NCBI GenBank assembly: GCA_020186115.1
Contig: WSYJ01000060.1
Coordinates: forward strand, 2,542,001 to 2,606,000
From: Histomonas meleagridis
Lineage: Eukaryota; Parabasalia; Tritrichomonadida; Dientamoebidae
Direction of reading: 5' to 3'
DNA length: 64,000 nt
The translations under genes were made by a program, and so were the position numbers. Below, one piece after another: positions 1-9,437 of the stretch. Each line of letters starts with the position of its first letter. The first letter of the stretch is position 1. The notes below the pieces were generated by a model that saw only the letters and a program-made list of their open reading frames with translations, was not told the DNA's origin and did not search any database.

Positions 1-1629
1 TTCATTATTTTCTATTTCTTCTACTCTTCTTATATATGGAAGCATGTTTAATATAACTGGTTTCTCAATTATAAGATTATCACAAATTTTATTAAATTCT
101 TTTGGTATTTTTTGCATTGGCAAATCGTTTAATTTTTCAAAATTATAAATTACTTTATTATTTGGTTTAGCAATATTTATTTGGAAACCTTTTTGTAATA
201 AATCAACTTCATCATTATTATATAATTCAATTTTATCTTTTTTGAATGAAATCAAATTCATTATCGAATTATTTAATAAGTCCTTCAAGAAACTAAATTC
301 GAATTCTTTTTCATAAACAATTTTTACAGGAGTTTGAGGAGTTGATGGTGTAGATACATATGATTTAAGATAAGAACATGATTTTAATAATGGAGTTAAT
401 AATAAATTGTAGTTGATTTTTGGAAGTTCTGTGATTAAAACTTTTGGAGTTTCGACTTTTTTAATTAATTTTGATTTCCATAAAACGAAATATTTTTTAG
501 CAACAAATAATTGATAATTTTTAATTGCTTCTTTTTGTCTATTTTGTACTGATTCCCAATAACAACTTATTGCATCTTTAAATGCAGAACGTATAGTTTT
601 CTTAGTAAATTCATTATAAAATGTTTCAAATTCTTTTTCTTTCTCTTTTCGACATTGTATTAATTGTTCATTATATTGCTTTAATCGATTAAAACGTATA
701 ATATTACAATATCTTCGAGCAAATTCAATCCATTTTTTCTCAACAATTAAAGCCTTTTGTTTTTCATATAAATCACAAAAACGTTTTCGTTGAACGAAAG
801 ATATCCATTGCTTCCGATAAATTAGATGATTTTTCGCTTTACATAATTCATTTATTTGATTAATATGAATTAGTTTATGAATAAAACTGTTCCATATCTT
901 TAAATAATTCGAAAAATTAGAAAGCGATTGGAATTTATGAATACTCAAAAGTCGTTTTGTGAAGTTTCTCCATTGATATAAATGATTTGAAATATTTATC
1001 TGATTTTGTAATCTTTTGATTTTACTTAATTTTGAAGCAAAGTCATTCCATTTTTTCCTGTATTCGAATTGCTGATGTTCGTTAATGAGCTTGTTATGTT
1101 GTATAGATTTTTGATAATGTGATGATAGTCGAATCCACCGTTTTAAATGAATACCACGTTTCTTTTTATACCTACTATTCCAAGTTAAAAATGCGTTTTT
1201 AATAAGTTTGTGTTGTTGAAGATTTTGACATTTATGTGATAATAATTTGAGTTTGGTTTCTTTTGTTTTATGAATTAAAATTTGGTGTTGCTTCCTTTGA
1301 TCTTCTTGTTTTCGTAGCTGTTGGATTGTGTCTTTAATTTTTTTGAATAATAAAACTCTACGCTTTTGAACTAATGCATTTGCTAGTTTTTTCCATTTTA
1401 AAATTAATAACTTCTTTTTCCATTTGAGAAAATATGTTTCCTCTGTTTTTTGCTTAAAATCATCCAAAGATTTACTTAAAGTCACACATTTTTGGATAAT
1501 ATATTTAGTATTATTTCTTAACTTAGTAGATGCAAAAAGAAACCACTTCCTCCGCAGCTCGATTTTCCTATTTAGTTTTTTTAAATTTTTATAAATTCCT
1601 GATATCTCGACTGCATTGGATAAGTTCAT
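1..1629 (-). CDS. Sfi1-like centrin-binding repeat protein, 3' end outside window
   Basis: An open frame runs from an ATG at 1629 to the window edge (543 codons, no stop), so the C-terminus is missing. The N-terminal ~400 residues are highly basic and helical and carry about ten evenly spaced aromatic/tryptophan signatures such as RRKWFLFA, AFLTWNSRY, HLKRWIRL, YRKKWNDFA, HLYQWRNF, YLKIWNSF, YRKQWISFV, VEKKWIEFA and YFVLWKSKL. This W-containing spacing resembles Sfi1-type centrin-binding repeats found in basal-body and centrosome fibres. The last ~130 visible residues lack the repeats and include a Ser/Thr/Pro linker. The start is supported by a TTTGTAAAC element at 1653-1665 and the absence of an upstream in-frame ATG nearby. 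A basal-body or cytoskeletal role is inference from the repeats only. Confidence 0.6.
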   Translation of the reverse strand, partial: MNLSNAVEISGIYKNLKKLNRKIELRRKWFLFASTKLRNNTKYIIQKCVTLSKSLDDFKQKTEETYFLKWKKKLLILKWKKLANALVQKRRVLLFKKIKDTIQQLRKQEDQRKQHQILIHKTKETKLKLLSHKCQNLQQHKLIKNAFLTWNSRYKKKRGIHLKRWIRLSSHYQKSIQHNKLINEHQQFEYRKKWNDFASKLSKIKRLQNQINISNHLYQWRNFTKRLLSIHKFQSLSNFSNYLKIWNSFIHKLIHINQINELCKAKNHLIYRKQWISFVQRKRFCDLYEKQKALIVEKKWIEFARRYCNIIRFNRLKQYNEQLIQCRKEKEKEFETFYNEFTKKTIRSAFKDAISCYWESVQNRQKEAIKNYQLFVAKKYFVLWKSKLIKKVETPKVLITELPKINYNLLLTPLLKSCSYLKSYVSTPSTPQTPVKIVYEKEFEFSFLKDLLNNSIMNLISFKKDKIELYNNDEVDLLQKGFQINIAKPNNKVIYNFEKLNDLPMQKIPKEFNKICDNLIIEKPVILNMLPYIRRVEEIENNE

Positions 1630-1825
1630 TTTACTTTTTAACGTCCAATTTTCAATAGTTTACAAATGAAATCATATTTTGGTTTTTATAATACAATACA
1701 ACATTACAGGAAACTTAGTGTTACAATACTTCGGAAGATTCAGACCTTCAGCAAAAACCCCCACACTTCATTTAATCAAAAATATCATACTTAGCAATGT
1801 CGTCGTTTAAACAAGCGCTTGTTAA

Positions 1826-2656
1826 TTAAAAAGAAATGACATTTGCCTCCTCAGCTTCATCTTCATTTGCCCATGAAAGAGGACAGCAGCAGCATGGATC
1901 ATCAAACAAATCGACTTCATCGTCGAAGGTACATTCAGATTCTGCTGGACAGCCAGACATGTCAATTTCGAGTGTATGCCCATTGTCATTTTTGTTTTGG
2001 TCTTTAGGCTGATATTCTGGTGGCGATGTTTCATTTACTCCGAAAACAGCAGAAATTTCCGATTTTAATGGTTTCTGTGGTATTGTGTATTGACTAGTCA
2101 TTAAAAATGGCTGTGGTGAAACGAATAAATTAGGTTGAAACATTTGATGTGTAATATATGTTGGCATGAATCCGGGACTTAACATGGGAACTGGGGAGGA
2201 TACAACCCTCCTACGTACGGACCACATTCGTTGCTCTGCAAAATTGCTCTTAAGAAATGGAATTGCTTCAAGTAAAGGTGCAGATGCATCACCTTTTATA
2301 GGTGCACTGCAATATCCCATTTTAGCAAGCGCCCCGTTGATGGACGATTTGCATTTATTAATTAGTAAACGTAATTGACGTGTGTTGATAGCAATATCCC
2401 AACCCATCCAACACACACCACATACAAGACAACGATTTCCATCACCAGAATCACCTCTCATGCAATATTTTCTTATCATTGCTAATGCATCTTGAAGTGA
2501 TTTAATACGTTGATATCTTTTAAATTTTGTATTTGAAGTTGTAAGCTCAATACGAAGTTTATTATATAAATCTTGATCTGATTTGCTTAGCTGATCGAAA
2601 AAAGCAGGTTGAATTTTGCTTAAGTGCTCGTCGTTCGTTGGCTCCTCTTCAGACAT
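1826..2656 (-). CDS. Initiator-binding-domain (IBD) transcription factor
   Basis: The 276-residue protein carries a domain of the trichomonad IBP39/initiator-binding family. Residues 15-37 give the FFDQLSKSDQDLYNKLR start of the domain, 81-115 give GVCW-type core followed by INTRQLRLLINKCKSSING and MGY, and 132-150 give PFLKSNFAEQRMWSVRRR. These proteins bind the TCA+1 initiator of protein-coding genes. An insert at 66-82 is Cys-rich (CMRGDSGDGNRCLVCGVC), which might bind metal. After residue 150 the chain is low complexity, and the C-terminus (about 215-276) is acidic with a CCCC run, resembling an activation tail. A TTTGTAAACATTTC element and CTGACTATAA lie just upstream of the ATG. The family call is strong; which promoters it serves is unknown. 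Confidence 0.85.
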   Translation of the reverse strand: MSEEEPTNDEHLSKIQPAFFDQLSKSDQDLYNKLRIELTTSNTKFKRYQRIKSLQDALAMIRKYCMRGDSGDGNRCLVCGVCWMGWDIAINTRQLRLLINKCKSSINGALAKMGYCSAPIKGDASAPLLEAIPFLKSNFAEQRMWSVRRRVVSSPVPMLSPGFMPTYITHQMFQPNLFVSPQPFLMTSQYTIPQKPLKSEISAVFGVNETSPPEYQPKDQNKNDNGHTLEIDMSGCPAESECTFDDEVDLFDDPCCCCPLSWANEDEAEEANVISF

Positions 2657-2984
2657 TTATAGTCAGAATTTTGAAATGTTTACAAATCCTCAAAACGTTT
2701 CCTTAAAATCTAATCAGCCTTGTTCCTAAATCTCTTCAATAATTCACCCGTAACATCCTTACAAATACTTCTCCTAGCTTATACAAATAATATTTTACTT
2801 TCTACATAAAAAATTTTACATATTCATATTATATTTTCTTCATTTTATTCCAAATAATTCTCAACAATTACCTCAAAACACACAGAAACAAATCACAAAC
2901 CAAAATATAATGAAGTAAAACAAATTCATTTCGAGATAAAACAGAAGTATTTATTAACAGAAAACAAATAACACAAAAAGACCG
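2657..2984. other. Intergenic, promoter of the IBD gene plus kinase 3' flank
   Basis: AT-rich spacer. Bases 2672-2695 hold the TGTAAAC-type element of the minus-strand IBD gene; an AACGTTT word lies next to it. Nothing else is recognisable. Confidence 0.5.
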
Positions 2985-4106
2985 CTAAGAGAAATCCGTG
3001 GTAATGAACGGGTGATTTGCCGCCGCGTCCGTTTCCATTCTTTCTCTTGGGTCCAACGCCAGTAATTTTTCGATGAAATCTATGAACATTATTCTTCTGT
3101 CTCTTTCTATTTTCCTTTCTTCTGCTGTATCCCCTATTCCGCTTTCGTAATTCAAAACGATTTCTGTGATGTTATCCAATTGGAATATCTTCGGAATCGG
3201 GTTCGGGTTTATTCCTTTCTCCGCATAGTATTGTTCGGGACACTTCAGCGTTCCGTCTTGAAGAAAGAACTCGTCGCGGCGATTCGTCGCGCGCATCATT
3301 TCGTCGGGGAACGCGCCGCGAAACTGAATGAAGAAGACAAGCATTTGATACTCGTCTTGTCCTGGGAAAAGCGGAATCCCGGTGAAAAGTTCGAATAGAA
3401 GACATCCATATGACCACATATCAATCGGATGCGAATAGTTAAGCTCGAGGATTACTTCGGGTGCCCGATAATATCGAGACTGGATATAAAATCGATTCGT
3501 ATGTGATGTGAAGATTGAACTCCCATAGTCAATAAGCTTGACATTAGTGGAAAAGCCATCAGCTAAAACAACATTCTCGGGTTTGATGTCGCAATGAATA
3601 ATCTCACAACGTTTAAGCGCTGATAGAATGGTAAGAAGATTACGCGCAACACTTTGGATAAGCGGAAGTTGAAGACCATGGAATTTGCGCCATTCTAACA
3701 CTGAGTAGAGATTAAGTGAAAGTAATTCCATGACGATGCAAATATGATCGTTGTAATTAAACCAGTCAAATAAACGTGAAATACAGCACTGCTCTTCAGG
3801 GGTGGTGCTGTCCATGATCTTTTGAAGCATTTGAATTTCGCTTTGAGCTTGTTGTCGATATCTGTATTGGGATTTTGTGATTTTGATGGCTACTGATTGT
3901 GGTGAATTATTGCTTGGATCTGTAACATCAACGGCATGGTATACATGACCAAATTGACCGCTTCCTAGTTTTTTAAGTATTTGATACTTTGTACCACTTG
4001 GACTTTCGATGATAAAGTTTGTAGGTACAACTAACTCACCATTTGGGTTTTCATAACACTCGAAACTGGTTGAGATTTCGCAAGAGGGGAATTGTAGGTG
4101 TGCCAT
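2985..4106 (-). CDS. DYRK-like (CMGC group) protein kinase
   Basis: This is a single-domain Ser/Thr (dual-specificity-type) kinase of 373 residues, counted from the ATG at 4106; the frame is open four codons further to a GTG, which is not a credible eukaryotic start. Motifs in order: glycine loop LGSGQFGHVYHA (47-58), AIK lysine at 75, HCDIKPENV (171-179), LIDYGSS (191-197, DYG instead of DFG) and FYIQSRYYRAPEVIL (206-220). The HCD form of the catalytic loop and the YIQSRxYRAPEV activation segment are DYRK-family signatures. The first tyrosine of the YxY activation motif is an Arg (205), while the second (207) is present. An atypically GC-rich stretch (3180-3420) encodes the C-lobe. Confidence 0.85.
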   Translation of the reverse strand: MAHLQFPSCEISTSFECYENPNGELVVPTNFIIESPSGTKYQILKKLGSGQFGHVYHAVDVTDPSNNSPQSVAIKITKSQYRYRQQAQSEIQMLQKIMDSTTPEEQCCISRLFDWFNYNDHICIVMELLSLNLYSVLEWRKFHGLQLPLIQSVARNLLTILSALKRCEIIHCDIKPENVVLADGFSTNVKLIDYGSSIFTSHTNRFYIQSRYYRAPEVILELNYSHPIDMWSYGCLLFELFTGIPLFPGQDEYQMLVFFIQFRGAFPDEMMRATNRRDEFFLQDGTLKCPEQYYAEKGINPNPIPKIFQLDNITEIVLNYESGIGDTAEERKIERDRRIMFIDFIEKLLALDPRERMETDAAANHPFITTDFS

Positions 4107-4894
4107 TACAATTGGCACTTTTTGCTTGTTATTTCAAATATAACTTCACATCACATTGGGAAAAAGTGAAGCAAAAGAATCAGAGTCAGACGTTAAAAAT
4201 CTATTTAAATACTTTATATAAAACTGGATTTCGAAATAATATTGTAACGGCCAGAGACAAATTCACGAAATTTTTAATATTTTAACTTTTCAACAAGTTT
4301 TACCAAATCAAAAGTTGTTAAATGCTAAAGACACTATTAACGTATTTCCTATGCAGTAAAAACAATTGTTGAAAATTCTAATAATAATATCTTCACTATA
4401 AAATTCTAAAAGAAATAATTGTCAGAAATAGCTCAAGGCATTTCAAAGATTATATCTTTATGAATTCTGTAGTTTTTGATATCGCCTCATTAATAAATTA
4501 TCTTTATGAATTTAATCCATCAAAAGAAGATTGTAATCAAACATCCTTAATTTATAATGGAAGTATTAGTTCTGTTAAACTTATTTCGAATATAGCCACA
4601 AAAATAAATTTGATTTTTTTTTTTCATGTTTTGATAGTTTTAATGGATTGTATATCTTATTTTAATTAACTTTATGCATAAAGTAATACCGTCCAAATAA
4701 AAAACTCAATCAAAAAATTCAGTCACATATAAAATCGATTTTTTTGATTCCCCTAAGTTATTTATTTCGAATTTTAAATTTTTAATAAACAAATTTTGTA
4801 TTTGGTTTTGTTTAGTTTAAATCTGCCCAGGGCACAAATTTTTTGTCCCGTCCACAAGTAGACGCATTAAATATTTAATGTTTTCTATTTTCTT
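4107..4894. other. Intergenic region, no supported gene
   Basis: A 70-codon open frame (4460-4669, plus strand) resembles no family I recognise and has no promoter motif I can defend. A small GC-richer patch (4828-4865) has no obvious structure. Upstream of the kinase there is CACATCACATT at 4145-4155. Confidence 0.4.
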
Positions 4895-6944
4895 TCATTG
4901 CTTCCCTAAACTATTCGAAATCGAAATTTTATTAGCATCTTTATTACGAAGTAATTCAACTATTTCTAAGTAATCATTTTTAGATGCAATCATAAGTGCT
5001 GTTTCAAATATTAAAAATGATTTCCAAATATTCTTTTAAAATATCAAATTAATATAATAAATTTCAAATAAAACAAATAAATATTTTTAGCATTAATATC
5101 AATTCCTTCTTGTTCAAGAAGTAATTTAACGATTTCTGTATGACCTTTTTTAGATGCCCACATAAGTGCTGTTCTAAATAATTTAAATAATTTCCAAATA
5201 TTATTTTGAAACATCAAATTATCAAAATAAATATTAAATAAAACAAATAAATATCTTTAGCATTAATATCAATTCCTTTTTGTTCAAGAAGTAGTTGAAC
5301 GATTTCTGTATAACCTTTCAAAGATGCCCAAATAAGAGCTGTTTCAAAAATTATAAATAATTCCCAAACATTATCGTGAAATCAGCAATTATTAAAATAG
5401 AATTTAAATAAGACAAATAAATACCTTTAGTATTAAAATCAATTCCTTTTTGATTAATAAGTAATGCTACTATATTTGTATGACCTTCTGTAGATGCATA
5501 CATAAGTGCTGTCTCAAATCATCTAAATGAATTTCAAAATTTATTTTGAAATTTGTGAAAATTATTAAAATAAATATCAGATAAGTTAAATAAATATCTT
5601 TAGCATTAATATCAATTCCTTCTTTTTCAAGAAGTAATCTAACTATTTCTGTATGACCTTTTTTAGATGCCCACATAAGTGATGTCCATAATATTTTAAA
5701 TAATTTCCAAATATTATTTGGAAATATAAAATTATTAAAATAAATATTAAATAAAACAAATAAATATCTTTAGCATTAATATCAATTCCTTCTTGTTCAA
5801 GAAGTAATTTAACTATTTCTGTATAACCAATTTTAGATGCAATCATTAGTGCCGTATAAAATAATTTAAATAATCTCCAAATTATTTAAATAAATATCAA
5901 AATATCATCACAAATACTAAACAAAAGGTGTAAATAGCTTTATTATTAATATCAATTCCTTTTTGTTTAAGAAGTAATTTAACCAATTCTTTATTACCAC
6001 TAAAAGATGCTAAAATAAGTGAATCATTAAATATTTTAAAGAAATTCCAAATATTGTTTTGATGCTTGAAAATATTAAAACAAATATTAAACAAAGCCGA
6101 TAAATATCTTTAGCATTTACATCAATTCCTTCTACCTCAAGAAGTAATTTAACAATTTCATAATTGCCACTGAATGATGCAGTCATTAGTGCTGTCTCAA
6201 ATTTTTGAAACGAATTCCAAATATTATTTTGATATTTGGAATTATCAAAATAAATTAAAAATCTTATATATAAATACCTTTATCATTGAATTTAATTTCT
6301 TTTTGTGCAAGAAGTAATTTAACTATTTTTGTATGACCATAATAACATGTTGTAATAAGTATGGACCAAAATAACTTGAATAATTTCCTAATATTATTTT
6401 GAAATTCTGTATTAATAAAACGAATTTCAAACAATATAAATAAATATCTTTAAAATTAATATCGATTCCTTTTTGTTCAAGAAGTATTTTAACTATTTTT
6501 GTATGACCATTTTCAGAAGCATACATAAGTGGTGAATAACAAAATTTGAATAAATTCCAAACATTATTTTGAAATATAAAATCATCAAAATAAATTTTAA
6601 GTGAAACTTATAAATATCTTTAGCATTAATATCAATTCCTTTTTGTGAAAGAAGTAATTTAACTATTTCTATATAACCATTTGCAGATGCACATATAAAT
6701 GCTGTTTGAAATCATTGAAATGAATTTCAAATATTATTTTGATATTTCAAATCATCAAAATAAAAATTGGTTTTAGAATTAATATCAATTCCCTTTTGTT
6801 CAAGAAGGAATTTAACTACATCTGTATGACCAAATATAGATGCATATATAAGTGCTGTATAAAATAATTTAAATAATTTCCAAATATTATTTTTAAATCT
6901 GAAATCATTAAAATAAATGATAAATAAAAAAATGAAATATCTTT
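4895..6944 (-). repeat. 170-bp tandem array: ankyrin exon plus non-coding spacer, 12 units
   Basis: First bases of the repeats (ACA of TAL or its equivalent) on the minus strand are at 6858, 6705, 6535, 6365, 6195, 6025, 5855, 5685, 5512, 5342, 5172 and 5002. Nine of eleven intervals are exactly 170 bp; the others are 153 (a deletion in the spacer after INSK) and 173. The spacer consensus begins ATTTATTTGTTTTATTTAAT, has TTTCAAAATAATATTTGGAA in its centre, and ends TTATTTAAATTATTT before a variable codon and ACA. It has no invariant GT at the start and no invariant AG at the end. Confidence 0.9.
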
Positions 6945-8147
6945 AGTATTAATATCAATTTCTTTTTGTTCAATGACATATTTAACAAGTTCTAAATTTC
7001 CTGATATTGAAGCTTTGAGAAGAAATTTTGAAACCTGATTTCCTTTTGTGAAATACTTTAAAAGAAATAAGTTTCCAGTAAATGGTACTTCACAAAGAAT
7101 AGAAGAATTAATTTCCATTCCTTCTTTTGTTAAAAACAAAAACAGTTCGAAATTACTACATGTAATACACAATTGACCTAAATTACTTAAATTCTGAATT
7201 TCAACAATTTTATTTTCGTACAGATATTTAAAGATATTATTTCGATGAAATCCAATTGCTGTTTCATATGCACCTTCAAATGATGAATGATTTTGTTCAC
7301 ACAAATGAATGATTTCTTCATTTCCACCTGCAACTGCATATTGACCTGTATTTTCTACTTTTGCACCATTCATAAGTAAAAATTTAAAACAATTAATAGA
7401 AGAAAAAAATGCTGCATAATCAATTAATGTAACATTTTCTTGATTTATAAAATCACATCTTTCATAAAGTGATGGTTCAATGTATTGATTAAAATCAAAT
7501 TTTGTTTGTGATGATATTTCTTGAAGTTTTTCGATTTCATCATTTCGAATTATTTTAGCAATTTTATTCGGATTAACTCCTTCTTTAATTAGCTGTTTAT
7601 GAAGTTCCCAATCATTCTTTGAAAGTTCTTCATAGTTATCTTTGATTTGTTCCCAAAATAATTCTATGTATTGACTTTCAATAAGTCGATCTTTTCTAGG
7701 TTTAACATATTTAAAATTTGATTTTTCTTTACTAATATGAATAAAATATAATGATTTCAAACTTTTAACAATTTTAGAAGAAATTATCTTATGTTCAAAC
7801 AAATTAGCTAATATGGAATATAGTCCTTTATTAGCAAAGAATGTGAGCAATATGTGTATAAAAATTTCATTAATATTTTCTTTTTGGTTTCTTAATTTTT
7901 TTGCGATTTCATTTAATGTCTTTGACACTACATTGACTTGACTTCTGGAATAATAAAAGAAAAAAATAGTTCTACATACAATATAGCAAAAAGATATTAT
8001 ATTATTTCCATTAAATAAATTCATAATTTCTTGAACTGATGAATCAATATTATCATCACTTAAATTAAAAATAATTTTCTCTAATGATAACATTAAGTTC
8101 ATGTATTCCTTAACCCTAATATCTCCTTGGTTTGAACCAATTATCAT
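4895..8147 (-). CDS. Split ankyrin-repeat protein (DUF3447-like N-terminus plus 12 spacer-separated repeats)
   Basis: Exon 1 (8147 to about 6936) starts at an ATG and encodes ~400 residues: a helical N-terminal region, an EIAK/NDEIEKLQEISSQ segment, then the trichomonad ankyrin module (LIDYAAFFSSINCFKFLL, AVAGGNEEIIHLCEQ). Its last repeat ends INTKD. Twelve further ankyrin repeats follow on the same strand, each starting (T/S)(A/P)L(M/I) and ending GIDINAKDI-like, for example ALMWASKKGHTEIVRLLLE. All twelve are free of stops and frameshifts, and the last runs to a natural TGA at 4895-4897 (tail NSLGKQ). Between repeats lies a T-rich spacer, usually 80 nt from the KD codons to the TAL codons, that puts the next repeat out of frame. 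Unspliced, the frame stops at 6816. The promoter has AATGTAAACGACCGTTATG. Its paralogue is at 61009. Confidence 0.7.
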
Positions 8148-8164
8148 TGCTCAAACTTTGTTGT

Positions 8165-8225
8165 CACTTATCCTACTAAATAAAAAACCGTAATTTTGAA
8201 ACATAACGGTCGTTTACATTGAATT
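8165..8225 (-). promoter_or_regulatory. Upstream element of split ankyrin gene (TGTAAAC + ACCGTTA)
   Basis: Read on the minus strand, AATGTAAACGACCGTTATG is followed by an ACGGTTTTTTATTTAGTAGG block, then GTGACAACAAAG just before the ATG. Most of this block recurs at about 18555-18610. Confidence 0.45.
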
Positions 8226-9054
8226 ATTAAATAGTTTATGCTTCAAATTTTGATTGGATATGGGTGTCACTTTTTATTTTTGTTTCCAAATTACATTTTT
8301 GGGCTTTGGAATATTTTTGTGCTCTTATTTACCGTAATATAGTGCATTTGTATAAAGAAATGTGATTCAAATACGAAATTTATTTTATTTTATTAATTTA
8401 TTTTTGAAAAATTAAATTGAATTGAGAATGAAAAATTTATGTTTTATATATTTGTGATATTATTTTTATCAATAATGAGGTGATTGCTTTAAAATTCAAT
8501 ATTGAAGGAAAACTCCATTCGTAATTGTTTTGAATTTTTTGATGGGTTGGGTTTAAGGATTTTTATGAATAGCATTGTTTTGCCTTTAGCAATTCCTATA
8601 TTTTTTGGTTTCTTTGTATAAGGAAAATATAGAAGAAAAACATGAATCATCTAATGTGAAGTTTCGATAATTTTTCATCGTGAAATTTTTTTGACGGAAT
8701 CTCTGTTAAACATTGCTCTCTCATTTTTCGAAATTTTAGTATATCATAGTTCAAACACGTATGTTTCAAATTTATCCAATGATGAAATAGCAACACAATT
8801 ATAGACTACATAAAAAACAAATAAATATAACATATGTTTATCATATATAGGCTAAATTTTTTGATGCGTTTTTGTTAATTCATTAGTAAGATAGTGCCTA
8901 ATACTATTAGGAAAGTTTCATTGATATATTATAAGCAACTTATTATACATCTTATTATTAATCTTTTCACAAGTAACTTAATTGAGACTAATCATATTTA
9001 ATTAAAACATTCAATAAAATAATTCTGATGTTAAATTAAAAAAAAAATTATTTT
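8226..9054. other. Intergenic, no gene seen
   Basis: Very AT-rich with only short spurious frames on either strand. No RNA gene signature found. Confidence 0.4.
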
Positions 9055-9437
9055 TACAGACGCTTCATAAATGCACCACACTCAACAGTTGTAAGGGGAC
9101 ATTTAATTGTTAAATTTAAAAATCCAATACAATCCGCAAATGCACATGTCCCAATATTTTTATCCCATCCCCAAATAAAATATTAAGTTTAATACATGAA
9201 TCAAATATCTTTCTCCAAAAGAAGTAACTTATCAATTACAACAGTAAGCAATGATTTTCATTCACGAAAAGCTTGATTTGGAATTATAGTTATTCCATCT
9301 GAAATGACTATATTCTTTGTTTGCCTTTTGTATTGTTGTGTAAACTTACTTGCATTATAAATTGTTAATGATGAAATATTTTTATCTAAAATTATTAGTA
9401 AATGAGAAAAAAGAAAATAATATGAAAATATATTCAT
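9055..9437 (-). pseudogene. BspA-like leucine-rich-repeat surface protein, relic
   Basis: From an ATG at 9437 the minus strand reads a hydrophobic leader (MNIFSYYFLFSHLLIIL), then a BspA-type repeat VISDGITIIPNQAFRE, where the conserved Cys codon has become TGA. After a shifted AT-rich segment a second repeat is readable: GTCAFADCIGFLNLTIKC followed by PLTTVECGAFMK. BspA-like LRR proteins are a large trichomonad surface family. This copy has lost most of its repeats, its stalk and its membrane anchor, so it is a remnant. Confidence 0.65.

Noticed and set aside
3172..3417. Overlapping frames on both strands inside the DYRK-like kinase
   Set aside because: Shadows caused by the GC-rich C-lobe coding segment of the kinase.
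5000..6900. Ciliate-type internal eliminated sequences bounded by TA
   Set aside because: TA is not present at the required position in all spacers, distances between matching TAs do not restore the frame, and the window otherwise looks parabasalid with the standard code.
6816..6935. C-terminal hydrophobic extension of ankyrin exon 1 read through the spacer (FFYLSFILMISDLKIIF) as a membrane helix
   Set aside because: The same in-frame hydrophobic reading arises from any T-rich spacer copy, ends out of frame inside the next repeat, and is not kept in the paralogue.
4895..6944. Canonical GT-AG introns between ankyrin repeats
   Set aside because: In some units GT...AG with joining as IYL-TAL restores a repeat (for example the spacer ending at 5173), but several spacers contain no GT near the start or no AG before the next repeat, and the trichomonad ACTAAC...ACACAG 3' motif is absent.
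4895..6944. CRISPR-like array because of the regular repeat-spacer period
   Set aside because: The repeated part is coding ankyrin sequence and the spacers are alike, not unique; the host is eukaryotic.
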